Assembly: GCA_024233865.1 (NCBI GenBank)
Contig: JACKPA010000006.1
Span: 1-64,000, forward strand
Reading direction: 5' to 3'
DNA: 64,000 bases
Source: Leptospiraceae bacterium
GTDB taxonomy: Bacteria; Spirochaetota; Leptospiria; Leptospirales; Leptospiraceae
Part shown: in pieces, positions 8,860-18,176 of the stretch
Numbering within the stretch: the first letter of the stretch is position 1
Layout of the letters: each line of letters opens with the position of its first letter
Position numbers and translations under genes: made by a program
Notes under the pieces: generated by a model
What the model saw: only the letters and a program-made list of their open reading frames with translations
The model's database searches: none
What the model was told of the DNA's origin: nothing

Positions 8860-10842
8860 ATGGAAAACTCTATATATAAACTAAAATCAAGGTTCCAACC
8901 GGCTGGTGACCAGGTAAACGCCATACAATCTATTATTCGAGAGTATAAAAACGGAAAAAATAAAATAACTTTAGTCGGTGTTACCGGATCGGGAAAAACC
9001 TTTTCAATGGCTCATATTATTGCAGGGCTTAATAAACCTACTTTAATTTTATCGCATAATAAAACATTGGCAGCACAACTCTTTAGGGAATTTAAGGATT
9101 TTTTTCCGGAAAACGCTGTTGAATATTTTGTTTCATACTACGATTATTACCAACCGGAAGCTTATGTTCCTACAACCGATACCTATATAGAAAAAGATAT
9201 GGCATTAAACGAAGAAATTGATCGTCTACGACTGCGAGCTACTTCCTCGCTTTTGGAAAGAAAAGATGTTATAGTAGTAAGCTCCGTCTCATGCATATAT
9301 GGTTTGGGTTCACCGGAAGAATACGAAAGGTCCCATTTGGTTTTAAAAAAAGGAGACATTATCGAGAGAGATGATGTGATTAAAAAACTTCTGCACATAC
9401 AATATTCCCGCAATGATATGGATTTTTCAAGAGGGAATTTCCGAGTCAGAGGGGATTGTATTGAAATTATGCCAGCCTACCATGAAGAAGGAATTCGGAT
9501 TGAATTTTTTGGAGATGAAATAGAGAGTTTATCAAAAATTCACCCGGTTACCGGAAAGACAATTTTGCAATTGAGTATTATTGCTGTTTATCCAGCCAAA
9601 CACTTTATTACATCCAGCCACCTTTTGAAAGACGCTATCCAAGCAATACGGAATGAGTTGAGTGATCGTATCCAATTCTATTTAAAAAATAATAAACCAT
9701 TGGAAGCTGAAAGGATTGAAACAAGAACTAATTATGACCTTGAAATGCTGGAACAGATGGGTTATTGTAGCGGTGTGGAAAATTATTCAAGACATTTATC
9801 CGGTCGAAAAGAAGGAGAGAGACCAGCTTGTTTGATAGATTATTTTCCGGATGATTTTTTAATGATTATTGACGAATCTCATGTAACGATACCTCAAATC
9901 GGAGGGATGTTTGCCGGAGATAAGGCTAGGAAGCAAACTTTGGTTGATTTCGGATTCAGACTTCCAAGTGCTTTGGATAATAGACCTTTGAATTTTCAAG
10001 AATTTGAAAAAGTTACCAAACAAACCCTATATGTTTCAGCCACGCCTGTAGATTATGAATTGAACCATAGTGAGTTTGTAGCGGAACAAATTATTCGACC
10101 TACCGGTTTATTGGACCCTATTGTGGAGGTTCGTCCCATTAGAGATCAGGTGGAAGATTTGTTGCGAGAAATTCAAATCAGAAAAGAAAACGATGAAAGA
10201 GTTTTGATAACAACCTTGACTAAAAAAATGTCTGAAGATTTAACAGATTACTACAAAGACCTGGGCGTAAAAGTTGCATATTTACATTCGGAAATTGATA
10301 CCATAGAGAGGGTTGAGATAATTCGTGATTTACGAAAAGGAATTTATGATTGTTTGGTTGGAATTAATTTATTAAGAGAAGGATTGGACATTCCGGAAGT
10401 ATCTTTAGTTGGTATCTTGGATGCAGACAAGGAAGGTTTTTTAAGGGATTATAAGTCATTTATTCAAACAATGGGTAGAGCTGCAAGAAATGTTAACGGG
10501 AAAGCAATTCTTTATGCAGATAAAATTACTAAATCCATGCAACGTGCAATAGAAGAAACCGAAAGAAGACGTAAAAAACAAAAAGAACACAATGAAAAAT
10601 TTGGAATTGAGCCTAAAACGATATTTAAAGAAGTCTCTGACATCATTCAAAGAGAAGAGACTATTTTGTCTTCCGAAGAAGAAATGCTAACAGATATTGA
10701 AAAGGAGTTTAATTTTAGGAAGTTTAAAACTCCTGAACAATTGAGAGAAAAATTAAAAGAAGCAATGTTAGAAGCGGCAAAAAATCTGGATTTTGAAAGA
10801 GCGTCAATTTTAAGAGATAAAATGTTGAAGGTGAAAGGATAA
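8860..10842 (+). CDS. uvrB: UvrABC excinuclease subunit B
   Basis: The 660-residue product has the normal UvrB length. UvrB is the damage-verifying helicase-like subunit of nucleotide excision repair: UvrA loads it on DNA and UvrC joins it to cut both sides of the lesion. Visible landmarks are Walker A GVTGSGKT (residues 40-47), the beta-hairpin region YYDYYQPEAYVPTTDTYIEKD (93-113), the DEAD-like segment IIDESHVTIPQI, helicase motif VI (QTMGRAARN), and a C-terminal UVR motif (about 625-658) for UvrC contact. No UvrA or UvrC gene is present in the window. Confidence 0.98.
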   Translation: MENSIYKLKSRFQPAGDQVNAIQSIIREYKNGKNKITLVGVTGSGKTFSMAHIIAGLNKPTLILSHNKTLAAQLFREFKDFFPENAVEYFVSYYDYYQPEAYVPTTDTYIEKDMALNEEIDRLRLRATSSLLERKDVIVVSSVSCIYGLGSPEEYERSHLVLKKGDIIERDDVIKKLLHIQYSRNDMDFSRGNFRVRGDCIEIMPAYHEEGIRIEFFGDEIESLSKIHPVTGKTILQLSIIAVYPAKHFITSSHLLKDAIQAIRNELSDRIQFYLKNNKPLEAERIETRTNYDLEMLEQMGYCSGVENYSRHLSGRKEGERPACLIDYFPDDFLMIIDESHVTIPQIGGMFAGDKARKQTLVDFGFRLPSALDNRPLNFQEFEKVTKQTLYVSATPVDYELNHSEFVAEQIIRPTGLLDPIVEVRPIRDQVEDLLREIQIRKENDERVLITTLTKKMSEDLTDYYKDLGVKVAYLHSEIDTIERVEIIRDLRKGIYDCLVGINLLREGLDIPEVSLVGILDADKEGFLRDYKSFIQTMGRAARNVNGKAILYADKITKSMQRAIEETERRRKKQKEHNEKFGIEPKTIFKEVSDIIQREETILSSEEEMLTDIEKEFNFRKFKTPEQLREKLKEAMLEAAKNLDFERASILRDKMLKVKG

Positions 10843-10997
10843 AAATATATAAATATTTTACTGATTTTCTATTTTTAGCTTACCGATAAATAAAATAACA
10901 TTTGAAGGTTAGGATTGAGTTTTTGGGAGATTTTTCGTGAATTTGTATAGTAAAATAGAATAATACTAACCAAAAATAAGGGAGAAGGGGTTATTGA

Positions 10998-11210
10998 ATG
11001 ATGGATCCGGAAATACAAACAGAAAAAATTGTTACGCAAAATAAAACATTTTTGGTTGACTTAAAAAGAAATCAAGCCGGTTATTATCTAAAAGTATCAG
11101 AATGGTCAAATAGTAAAAAGTCTTCGGTATTTGTACCAGCTGAAGGAGTGGATCGGTTGATAGAAATTTTATCAAAATTTAAAGTTATTATGTCGGAAAA
11201 TAAAGAATAA
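10998..11210 (+). CDS. Small PUR-domain (DUF3276-like) nucleic-acid-binding protein
   Basis: The 70-residue product starts at an ATG preceded by GGGAGAAGGGG. The pattern EKIVTQNKTFLVDLKRNQAG, then YYLKVSEWS and SSVFVPAEGVDRLIEIL, matches bacterial PUR-alpha-like repeats of the type seen in Borrelia BpuR and DUF3276 proteins. These bind single-stranded DNA or RNA and can regulate translation. It lies upstream of flaA2 on the same strand, about 75 bases away, so it may be co-transcribed with the sheath genes. The family call is from recognition of a short sequence. Confidence 0.7.
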   Translation: MMDPEIQTEKIVTQNKTFLVDLKRNQAGYYLKVSEWSNSKKSSVFVPAEGVDRLIEILSKFKVIMSENKE

Positions 11211-11284
11211 AATTGCCAATTTAACCGTTATATTATCTAATGAATAATAAAAAAAATGTTAATATCATAGGAGAGTATCAAAAA

Positions 11285-12163
11285 ATGGAGTTCAAAAATA
11301 CATATAGGCTGATGGTTGTTATGATCATAATGCTGTTTGTATCATCTGTCTTTGCACAAGCTACCGGAAAACCTGGTAATACAACACCAAAACCGGCTGC
11401 TACGACTGCAAAACCAGATGATAAAAAGCCCGCTGCTGCACCTACACCCGCAAAAACTGTCCCGAAAGCTGAGGATAAGAATGTAAATAAGGGTTCAAAT
11501 TCAGCACCGGCTGGAGTATCAGACCCACTAGAAAGGCTTACAATAGAAAATTTCGAGCAAGCTGAGGATTGGAGAGCAAGGTCTACTACACCCTTAGGAA
11601 AAACCACTTTGCAAAAGATGGTGCAAAGAGGGATTATAATGGATGTTTATGACGAAGCTTCTATCCCTTATGAAAAAAGTGAGAATGGTGAATACGTTCC
11701 AACAGATCAAGATAAAAGAGCCAATGAACAAGAGTTTAACCATGTATTAGGGGTTAAAACTTATTTTTCTGATAAAGGTTTTGATCGTGTTGAGATTTCT
11801 CCTCCTCATGAATACATCATAAAAGGAAAAGTTCGGCAAGTTTCGGTTTGGGTTTTGGGAAGGAATTACAGACACACATTGTATGCAAAATTTAGAGATT
11901 ACACAGGTAAAGTACATAATGTTAAGCTTGGAAGACTTGATTTTTTTGGCTGGAGAAAATTAACTGCTACTATCCCTGGGTATATTCCACAAAGCACTAG
12001 GTTTGCTTTGCAAGATAAAAATATACACTTTGTATCATTGTTTGTAACTAGCGACCCACACGAAGTAGGTGGTGAGTTCTATTTTTATGTAGACAATTTA
12101 GAAGTTAGAACAGATAAGTATGATCCAATTTACCCTGGATATGAAGTCAAGGATAATTGGTAG
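11285..12163 (+). CDS. flaA2: Flagellar filament outer-layer protein FlaA2
   Basis: I choose the ATG at 11285 (GGAGAG about 10 bases upstream); the ATG at 11240 lacks a site. The protein has a signal peptide ending VFAQA, then a low-complexity Ala/Pro/Lys/Thr-rich segment (~residues 25-85), then the FlaA domain (TIENFEQAEDWRAR and VRQVSVWVLGRNYRHTLYAK, ending in a VDNLEVRTDKYDP segment). FlaA proteins coat the periplasmic flagellar core in spirochaetes and are exported by Sec. In Leptospira, flaA2 lies directly upstream of flaA1, as here. The Ala/Pro/Lys insert after the signal peptide is unusual. Confidence 0.88.
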   Translation: MEFKNTYRLMVVMIIMLFVSSVFAQATGKPGNTTPKPAATTAKPDDKKPAAAPTPAKTVPKAEDKNVNKGSNSAPAGVSDPLERLTIENFEQAEDWRARSTTPLGKTTLQKMVQRGIIMDVYDEASIPYEKSENGEYVPTDQDKRANEQEFNHVLGVKTYFSDKGFDRVEISPPHEYIIKGKVRQVSVWVLGRNYRHTLYAKFRDYTGKVHNVKLGRLDFFGWRKLTATIPGYIPQSTRFALQDKNIHFVSLFVTSDPHEVGGEFYFYVDNLEVRTDKYDPIYPGYEVKDNW

Positions 12164-12192
12164 GATTAAAAATCCCAAAAAAGAGGAAAAAA

Positions 12193-13447
12193 ATGAATTA
12201 TAGAGTGAGAAGAATGAAATACCTGATAAGTTCCGTAATATTTTCTATATTTTTTACCAGTTATATAAATGCCCAAAGTCTATCTTATTCGACTGCAATA
12301 GGAAATGACGTTACAGCAAAAGAACTCAAGGCTTTTACTGTAGAAGGTTGGGATGGTCCTGCTATTCCAGGAAATCCACGAATATTACCGGCGAACCCTT
12401 CGGAAGAGCCTAAAGATGCAAGTAAACCTCCTTTATGGGAGATTTATACAAATTTGGAGAAAGTTCCTCCTATGCTACAAGACGATAAATCTGCTGTTAA
12501 GAAGCCGGATTACGAACCTAAAAAACAAGTGCCTCAGTTTTATCGAGAGGTAAAGGTAATTGAGGGAAATCCAAGGGATCTAAAGAGGGTAGAATATAAA
12601 ACGCCGGATGAAAGAAAAAATTATAGTATTTTTGCTATGAAATTTCAATTTACATATCCTGGATATAATGCTGTATTTATTCGTCCTCCTCCTAGAGACG
12701 AAAAGATATGAAGTTCTTCGTTATAAAAGTTATATTACCGATAATGATTTAAAAAGAACCGATTACAAAACAGATCAAGAAAAAAAGACAATTTGAAGCC
12801 GGATCTAGAGAAAACTATCTATGGAATTGAACTTCCTAGGTCAAGTGAAAGCATTATCTGTTTGGGTTTTAGGTAGAGGTGATGATTATACGTTGGAAGG
12901 CTGGTTTAACGACTACAAAGGAGATGACCATGTTTTAAAATTTGGTTCTTTGAAATTTGTAGGTTGGAGACCATTAACCGTTGAAATTCCAACATTTATT
13001 TCTCAAGGAGGAAATGCATATCCGTTAAGAAATTCTTTGGTGTTTACTCAATTTGTTATTCGTTCTACCCCTAAAACGAATGGCGAAATGGCATATTTCT
13101 TTATGGATGACATTCAAATACTAAGTGACGTATTTGGAGTTCATTTTGACGGAGCAACAACGGATTTTGACTTTTTCGATTGTAGAGAAAATCAAAAATT
13201 GGAGTATCTCTTAAGTAGAAAATATGGATATACTGATTTTCCTGTAAGAGATTGTAAAACTCCGGAAGATAAGTCTGGAAAAAATACGAATCCGGGAGCA
13301 CCAGCTGCTTCAGGTGGAAGTAATAGTAAGTCACAGGCTGCACCAGCAAAAGCGGCTACTACGCCACCTCCGGCAAAAGCACCTGTAACACCGGCAAAAG
13401 CACCTGCACCTCCGGCAAAAGCACCTGCACCGCCTCCTAAAAAGTAA
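12193..13447 (+). pseudogene. flaA1: Flagellar filament outer-layer protein FlaA1, interrupted by two apparent frameshifts
   Basis: The start is the ATG at 12193 (AGAGGA upstream), giving a signal peptide ending SYINAQS. The first frame stops at 12711 after VFIRPPPRDEK. Coding resumes one base on with YEVLRYKSYITDNDLKRTDY and continues to YGIELP near 12837. It then shifts again to GQVKALSVWVLGRGDDYTLE, which continues to the stop at 13447. The three pieces together form one normal FlaA sequence aligning with flaA2 upstream (VKALSVWVLGRG against VRQVSVWVLGRN). Each join needs one base skipped, near 12704 and at 12838. The C-terminus is a Pro/Ala/Lys repeat tail (AKAPAPPAKAPAPPPKK). Assembly error and real inactivation are both possible. 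Confidence 0.8.
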
Positions 13448-13470
13448 AAGTTTTCTAATGAAACTTTCTA

Positions 13471-13510
13471 AAACTATAAAATATAGCTTTTACGCTATAT
13501 TTTATAGTTT
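13471..13510. terminator. Long perfect hairpin after flaA1
   Basis: Two 17-base arms, 13471-13487 and 13494-13510, are perfectly complementary around a 6-base loop (TTTTAC). The second arm ends in a T-rich run. It lies 24 bases after the flaA1 stop and probably ends the flaA transcript. Confidence 0.8.
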
Positions 13511-13729
13511 ACTATTTCTCCCTAAAAATTAATTTAGGTATATAAATAAAATAACTAGAAAACTAGTGTAATATATTTAATTTTTTTTATATGTCTGTTT
13601 ATCTAAAATTTTATCTTTATCTAAAAACAATAAATTTGGCTAATATTTGTTTTTTTTTATGAGAATTTCTATAAGAGCAACAGCAAATTATGTCTACCTA
13701 GATTTTAATAGAAATTTTGGAGTAACTTC

Positions 13730-16489
13730 ATGTCTGAAGAAATAACTGTAATTAATGAAAAAAAAAGTAGTGAGCTAGATAAGCTTATATCAATTTTTAA
13801 TGAAGAAATATATATTAGAATTGATGCTGCTACGGTTCCTGTAACTAAATTCAAGATTTTAGATGATCTGATCGATAATTACACTTCAATTAATAAAATT
13901 GAAGAAGCAAAAGAAAAAATTTCTGAGCACTTGTTCGAACACTCTGAAAGTATTTCAGCAAGGTATCTAACAGGAATTATAGGATTAATTCAAAACAAAA
14001 TTGAAGATATGAAGCATCTTAGGTCACTGCTAGAGCAATTCAAATCAACTTCTCGTTGGACAGTTATTGAGTATATATGTGACAAGATTTTAGTATACGG
14101 CGAGCAAAGAATGGCTTTGGCTTTTAAGGCGGAAGCTTTAGAAAAATTAAATAAAAATAAAGAATTAAAATCCGTATTAGAAAAGCTAGTTAGACACGAT
14201 AGGAAAAATCCCGAAATAGCAAAAAAATATGCTTTTTCCATACTAGCTGAAGATAGAAACAAAGCTATAAACTATTTAAAACAAGCTGCCGAATCGTTTG
14301 CCAGAGCAAAAGATTACCATCAATTAGAAGAAATTTGGCCATTATTAATAGAGCATAATTTTGAAGACATACCATTTTTTGAAAAAATCGAAAGATTAAT
14401 GGTATACAATAAAGAAAAAACAAGGTTAGTGCTCCTCCTTTATCCGCTTGTAGAACAATACAAACAATTGGAAGATTGGGATAAAATTATTCATTTACTT
14501 AAAAAAATATTAGAAAATGAACCTTCTGCACCAAAAGCAAGGAATGATCTTATTAGGGCTTACAAAGCAAAGTATGTAAATCATTCCCTTTTAGACGATT
14601 TTTTAAAGATGTCCGAAATCGGAAATAATAGAAAACCGGTTAAGAATTGCATAGCCAATTTTGAAAGGAATATAGTTTTTGATACAAACAATTACGTCCT
14701 TCATAGAAACTGGGGTGTCGGAAAGATTGTTTCCATAAGTAGCGTTAATGATTCGATTATAGTTGACTTTCAAGATAAAAAAAATCATAAATTATCTATA
14801 CAAATGGCAATCAGTAGTTTAAAACCTCTTAAAAAAGATCACATTTGGGTTAAATATTATGAAAACCCCAATGAAATAATTGAGCTTTTCAATAATAATG
14901 TTTCCGGATTCTTAGTGGAGTTTTTAACTTCTTACAATAATTTATCAACAATAAGTGAAATTAAGGGTGAAATTATTGGACGTTTTTTAAAAAGAAATGA
15001 AGATTGGACGAAGTGGTGGTCTAAAGCAAAATTAGTTTTAAAAAAGGATCCTAGAATTGGGTTTAACCCTAAAAAGAAAGACGAACTGATTTATCGCCAG
15101 AAACCTATAAGTTTGGCTGAGGAGCTTACGGAAAAATTCAATGCTGTAACAGATATAAATAAAAAGATTGATATAGCCTTAGAAGCCCTCGAAGAGCCGG
15201 AAGCAGCAGAAGATGCTATTGATTCGTTTCACCAGTATTATTTTGAGGAAGAGGAGAGTAAAGATTCATTTAGAAGAATTGTTGCTTACTTATTTTTAGA
15301 CATATATTCTTCCCTTAACCCTAATGCTGATCAAATCATACCTAGAAAACAAACTCCAAGCGATATTGAAGACCTTCTTAGAAGTTTACCTATTGAAGAA
15401 TTATTGCAGGTTTCCAAGCAACTAAATAATGTTGAAATGAAAAAGAGCTTTGCCAATTTGCTTAAAAAACACCATAATGAATATACAAGAATTTATGTAG
15501 AATTGTTGTTTGAAATTCCCGTAAAAATTAATAAATATGTTTTTACACAATTGGTTGCGGAAGGTAAACATGATGAATTGAACATGTTTTTAGAAACAGG
15601 GATGAATCGCTCCAAAGATTTCCCGGAAGTTTTTTTATGGATAGCAAAATCTATTCTAACAGGGGCATGGAGTTTTGATTGGTTGAAAGTATCGGAAAAT
15701 GCCTTAGTTCTCAAGGTTTTTAGAATATTGAAGCCACTGGCTAAAATAGAAGAAAAGGGTACTAAGTTAAAAAACTCTGCAAATGATATTCTTTTTGGAA
15801 ATGAGAATAAGGTCATTAAAAATATTATCAACAATTCTGATGAGGATTATATTCGAAAAATTTATGCGTTGTACAAAGAAGTTCCTTACATATCCGATAT
15901 AGAAAAGGAAAAGTTCTATAATTTAATAAATGAGCTAAAACCAAATCTAAAATGGGACGATTATGTTTCCAGCGAAGATGAGGAAGATGATTCTGTTTTG
16001 ATACCTGATCATATAATTTTAGTGACTAGAGCTTCTTTAATGCAAAAAAAAGACGAATTAAATCATATAGTTTATGTGGAAATGGTTGAGAATTCCAGAG
16101 ATATTGGAGAGGCACAAGAGAAAGGTGATTTAAGGGAAAATGCCGAATACAAAGCAGCTATGGAAAAGCAATCTCAACTGCAAGCACAAGCCAAAAAATT
16201 AGAAGAAGAAATTAAAAGTGCTAAAATTCTAGATTTCTCAGCGGTAAAAACTGATAAAATCAATGTAGGATGTACTGTAAAGCTGATAAATACTTCTAAT
16301 AATGAGGAAATTACTTATTCGGTTTTGGGTCTTTGGGACGCAGATACAGAGAAAAATGTTATAAGTTACCAGTCACCACTAGGTAAATCTTTATTGGGTA
16401 AGAAAATAAATGAAACAGCTAGTGTGAATTTTGAGGGTAATAAAACGGATTTTAAAATTGTGGAGATATCTCGTTATAATTTGAATTGA
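13730..16489 (+). CDS. greA: GreA transcript-cleavage factor with giant N-terminal extension
   Basis: The 919-residue product starts after GGAGTAACTTC. The last ~165 residues are a complete GreA: a coiled-coil with ENSRDIGEAQEKGDLRENAE, then a C-terminal FKBP-like domain (SPLGKSLLGKKINE). GreA rescues backtracked RNA polymerase by stimulating transcript cleavage. The first ~750 residues are helical TPR-like repeats plus a small beta region (VLHRNWGVGKIVSISSVND), ending in an acidic stretch (SSEDEEDDS). Typical bacterial GreA is ~158 residues, but spirochaetes such as Borrelia carry ~900-residue versions, so this is a lineage trait rather than an artefact. Confidence 0.92.
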   Translation: MSEEITVINEKKSSELDKLISIFNEEIYIRIDAATVPVTKFKILDDLIDNYTSINKIEEAKEKISEHLFEHSESISARYLTGIIGLIQNKIEDMKHLRSLLEQFKSTSRWTVIEYICDKILVYGEQRMALAFKAEALEKLNKNKELKSVLEKLVRHDRKNPEIAKKYAFSILAEDRNKAINYLKQAAESFARAKDYHQLEEIWPLLIEHNFEDIPFFEKIERLMVYNKEKTRLVLLLYPLVEQYKQLEDWDKIIHLLKKILENEPSAPKARNDLIRAYKAKYVNHSLLDDFLKMSEIGNNRKPVKNCIANFERNIVFDTNNYVLHRNWGVGKIVSISSVNDSIIVDFQDKKNHKLSIQMAISSLKPLKKDHIWVKYYENPNEIIELFNNNVSGFLVEFLTSYNNLSTISEIKGEIIGRFLKRNEDWTKWWSKAKLVLKKDPRIGFNPKKKDELIYRQKPISLAEELTEKFNAVTDINKKIDIALEALEEPEAAEDAIDSFHQYYFEEEESKDSFRRIVAYLFLDIYSSLNPNADQIIPRKQTPSDIEDLLRSLPIEELLQVSKQLNNVEMKKSFANLLKKHHNEYTRIYVELLFEIPVKINKYVFTQLVAEGKHDELNMFLETGMNRSKDFPEVFLWIAKSILTGAWSFDWLKVSENALVLKVFRILKPLAKIEEKGTKLKNSANDILFGNENKVIKNIINNSDEDYIRKIYALYKEVPYISDIEKEKFYNLINELKPNLKWDDYVSSEDEEDDSVLIPDHIILVTRASLMQKKDELNHIVYVEMVENSRDIGEAQEKGDLRENAEYKAAMEKQSQLQAQAKKLEEEIKSAKILDFSAVKTDKINVGCTVKLINTSNNEEITYSVLGLWDADTEKNVISYQSPLGKSLLGKKINETASVNFEGNKTDFKIVEISRYNLN

Positions 16490-16523
16490 TAAACCAATGT
16501 AAAAAATATTATGGGAGGATAAA

Positions 16524-16796
16524 ATGCCTATATATGAATATAAATGCGCAACCTGCGGGAAAGAAATTGAAGTTTTACAGACTACTCATAAGAATTATGA
16601 ATATTGTAATGAGATAGATGCTAGCTGTGAAAAAGGAGGAAAAGTTTCTCGCTTAATTTCTTCATTTGCTTTTGCCGGTTCGGATTCACCAAGTAATGAC
16701 TTTTGCAATGCTGGGTGTTTTGAAACAAAAAAAGAAAGAGAGCATGTACATTCAGGTAGTTGCGGCTGTCATGGTGGATTTTGTTCTTCAAATTAA
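16524..16796 (+). CDS. FmdB-type zinc ribbon protein
   Basis: The 90-residue product begins MPIYEYKCATCGKEIEVLQ, the classic start of FmdB/CxxC_CxxC_SSSS zinc-ribbon proteins, with Cys8 and Cys11 and a second Cys pair near residues 27-35. The C-terminus carries an additional Cys/His-rich tail (SGSCGCHGGFC) that may bind another metal. The family has been linked to regulation of amide-metabolism genes, but its general role is unknown. GGGAGG precedes the ATG. It lies between greA and a glycosyltransferase on the same strand, probably in one transcript. Confidence 0.85.
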   Translation: MPIYEYKCATCGKEIEVLQTTHKNYEYCNEIDASCEKGGKVSRLISSFAFAGSDSPSNDFCNAGCFETKKEREHVHSGSCGCHGGFCSSN

Positions 16797-16823
16797 GAAC
16801 AGATTCTTATACCGGGAAATCTA

Positions 16824-17561
16824 TTGAAAGATTATCTGATTGCAATTCCAGTATATAATGAAAATGAATTTCTTTTTGAAGTAGCAAGGAATGTTATTCG
16901 TTGCAGCGGTGGGTATGCCGATCTTTTGTTTGTAAATGATGGTTCTACCGACGGCTCTACCCAAACTCTTGAATTGTTAAATAAAGAACATTTTTTTGTT
17001 ACTATCCATAAGGAAAAAAACGAAGGTTATGGTTCAAGCCTTATAACCTCTTTTGCTTATGCTATGGAAAAAAACTATAAATTCCTCATTACGATGGATT
17101 GTGATGCTCAGCACCAGCCGGAAGATTTAAGCAGGTTTATTGAAGAAGATTATCACATTGATGTGGTAAGTGGTAGCCGTTACCTTCCTTACTCAAAAAC
17201 CGCAGGTATTTTGGCACCACAGGATAGGGTTGAAATTAACCGGAAAATCACGGAAAAGCTTAATCGGTATTATAGGTATAGCTTAACAGACGCTTTTTGT
17301 GGTTTTAAAAGAATTCGGATACAATCTTTAGAAAGGGAAATTTTTAGCGTTAAAGGTTATGCTTTTCCGCTTGAGTTTTGGGCTTTTACAAAATTTAAGT
17401 CATTATCAATTAAAGAAATTGGTGTAGATAAAATATACATTACAGATGACAGAAGCTTTGGTATGGATTTGGATTATAAAAGGAAGCGTTATAAATATTA
17501 TATGAAAACTTGGAGATATGCTCATTTTAAATATTTTAAGAAGCAACTATCACCTTTATAA
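16824..17561 (+). CDS. Family 2 glycosyltransferase
   Basis: The 245-residue GT-A fold protein starts at a TTG (GGGA upstream). Motifs are IPVYNENEFLFE near the start, FVNDGSTDGSTQTLELL for nucleotide-sugar binding, and MDCDAQHQPEDL carrying the metal-binding DxD-like element. It resembles dolichol-phosphate-mannose synthase-type transferases that move a sugar to a polyprenyl phosphate, but it lacks membrane segments, so it is cytosolic or peripheral. Donor and acceptor cannot be predicted. The SET gene starts 6 bases after its stop, which suggests co-transcription. Confidence 0.85.
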   Translation: MKDYLIAIPVYNENEFLFEVARNVIRCSGGYADLLFVNDGSTDGSTQTLELLNKEHFFVTIHKEKNEGYGSSLITSFAYAMEKNYKFLITMDCDAQHQPEDLSRFIEEDYHIDVVSGSRYLPYSKTAGILAPQDRVEINRKITEKLNRYYRYSLTDAFCGFKRIRIQSLEREIFSVKGYAFPLEFWAFTKFKSLSIKEIGVDKIYITDDRSFGMDLDYKRKRYKYYMKTWRYAHFKYFKKQLSPL

Positions 17562-17566
17562 GGAAT

Positions 17567-18034
17567 ATGACAGACAAACCTATTTACACGACTAAAAATT
17601 TTTTTGTTCAAAAAAGTAATATACCGGAAAGCGGATTAGGACTTTTTGCCAATAGACAATTCAAAAAAGATGAAATATTAGGGGATTATAAAGGAAAATT
17701 ACTAACTTTAGAAGATTGTGATAATTATAAAGACCAATCTCACATGGTAGATATTACCGAATTAAAAAATATTAAATACGCTGCCATACAACCGGGTAAA
17801 AAAATGTTGCTTAGGTATATTAACCATGCACCTTCTACAGTAAATGGTAAAAGGGTAAAAGGAAAAAAAGCTCATAATGTAAAATTTAAAAATTTGGAAG
17901 AATATCCTTATGTTCAGATACAAGCCATAAAAGACATAGATAAAAATGATGAGATATACCTAAATTATGGTGCTTCCTTTTCAAAATTATTTTTAAGAAA
18001 TGATAAAATTAGGGATTTTTATAGTAAGGAATAA
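17567..18034 (+). CDS. SET-domain protein (putative lysine methyltransferase)
   Basis: The 155-residue protein is essentially one SET domain: GLGLFANRQFKKDEILGDY at the start, RYINHAPSTVN with a following HNVKF (in the place of the NHxCxPN signature), and DEIYLNYGASF at the end. SET domains use S-adenosylmethionine to methylate lysines; bacterial targets are mostly unknown. The canonical RFINHSC-type motif has Ala in place of Ser/Cys, as in several bacterial members. GGAATATG leads directly into the start, and the gene is tightly coupled to the glycosyltransferase upstream. Confidence 0.85.
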   Translation: MTDKPIYTTKNFFVQKSNIPESGLGLFANRQFKKDEILGDYKGKLLTLEDCDNYKDQSHMVDITELKNIKYAAIQPGKKMLLRYINHAPSTVNGKRVKGKKAHNVKFKNLEEYPYVQIQAIKDIDKNDEIYLNYGASFSKLFLRNDKIRDFYSKE

Positions 18035-18091
18035 TTTTTAAAAAATTCATACCTATTTATTCTTCAGTTATAGTTTTTTTTTCAAATATTA

Positions 18092-18120
18092 TTGACAATC
18101 AAAAAAGAATAATGTAACTT
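18092..18120 (+). promoter_or_regulatory. Sigma-70-type promoter for clpC
   Basis: TTGACA at 18092-18097 and TAACTT at 18115-18120 are separated by 17 bases, about 57 bases before the clpC ATG. AAAGGGAC serves as the ribosome site. I see no CIRCE or CtsR-like operator. Confidence 0.6.
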
Positions 18121-18176
18121 AATAAAAAAGGGTCTAAAATAACAGAGCAATTATCAATGAAAACAAAGGGACAGTT

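Noticed and set aside
13471..13510. Possible transposon end or attachment site
   Set aside because: The inverted repeat has only a 6-base loop and follows a gene stop, which is better explained as a terminator.
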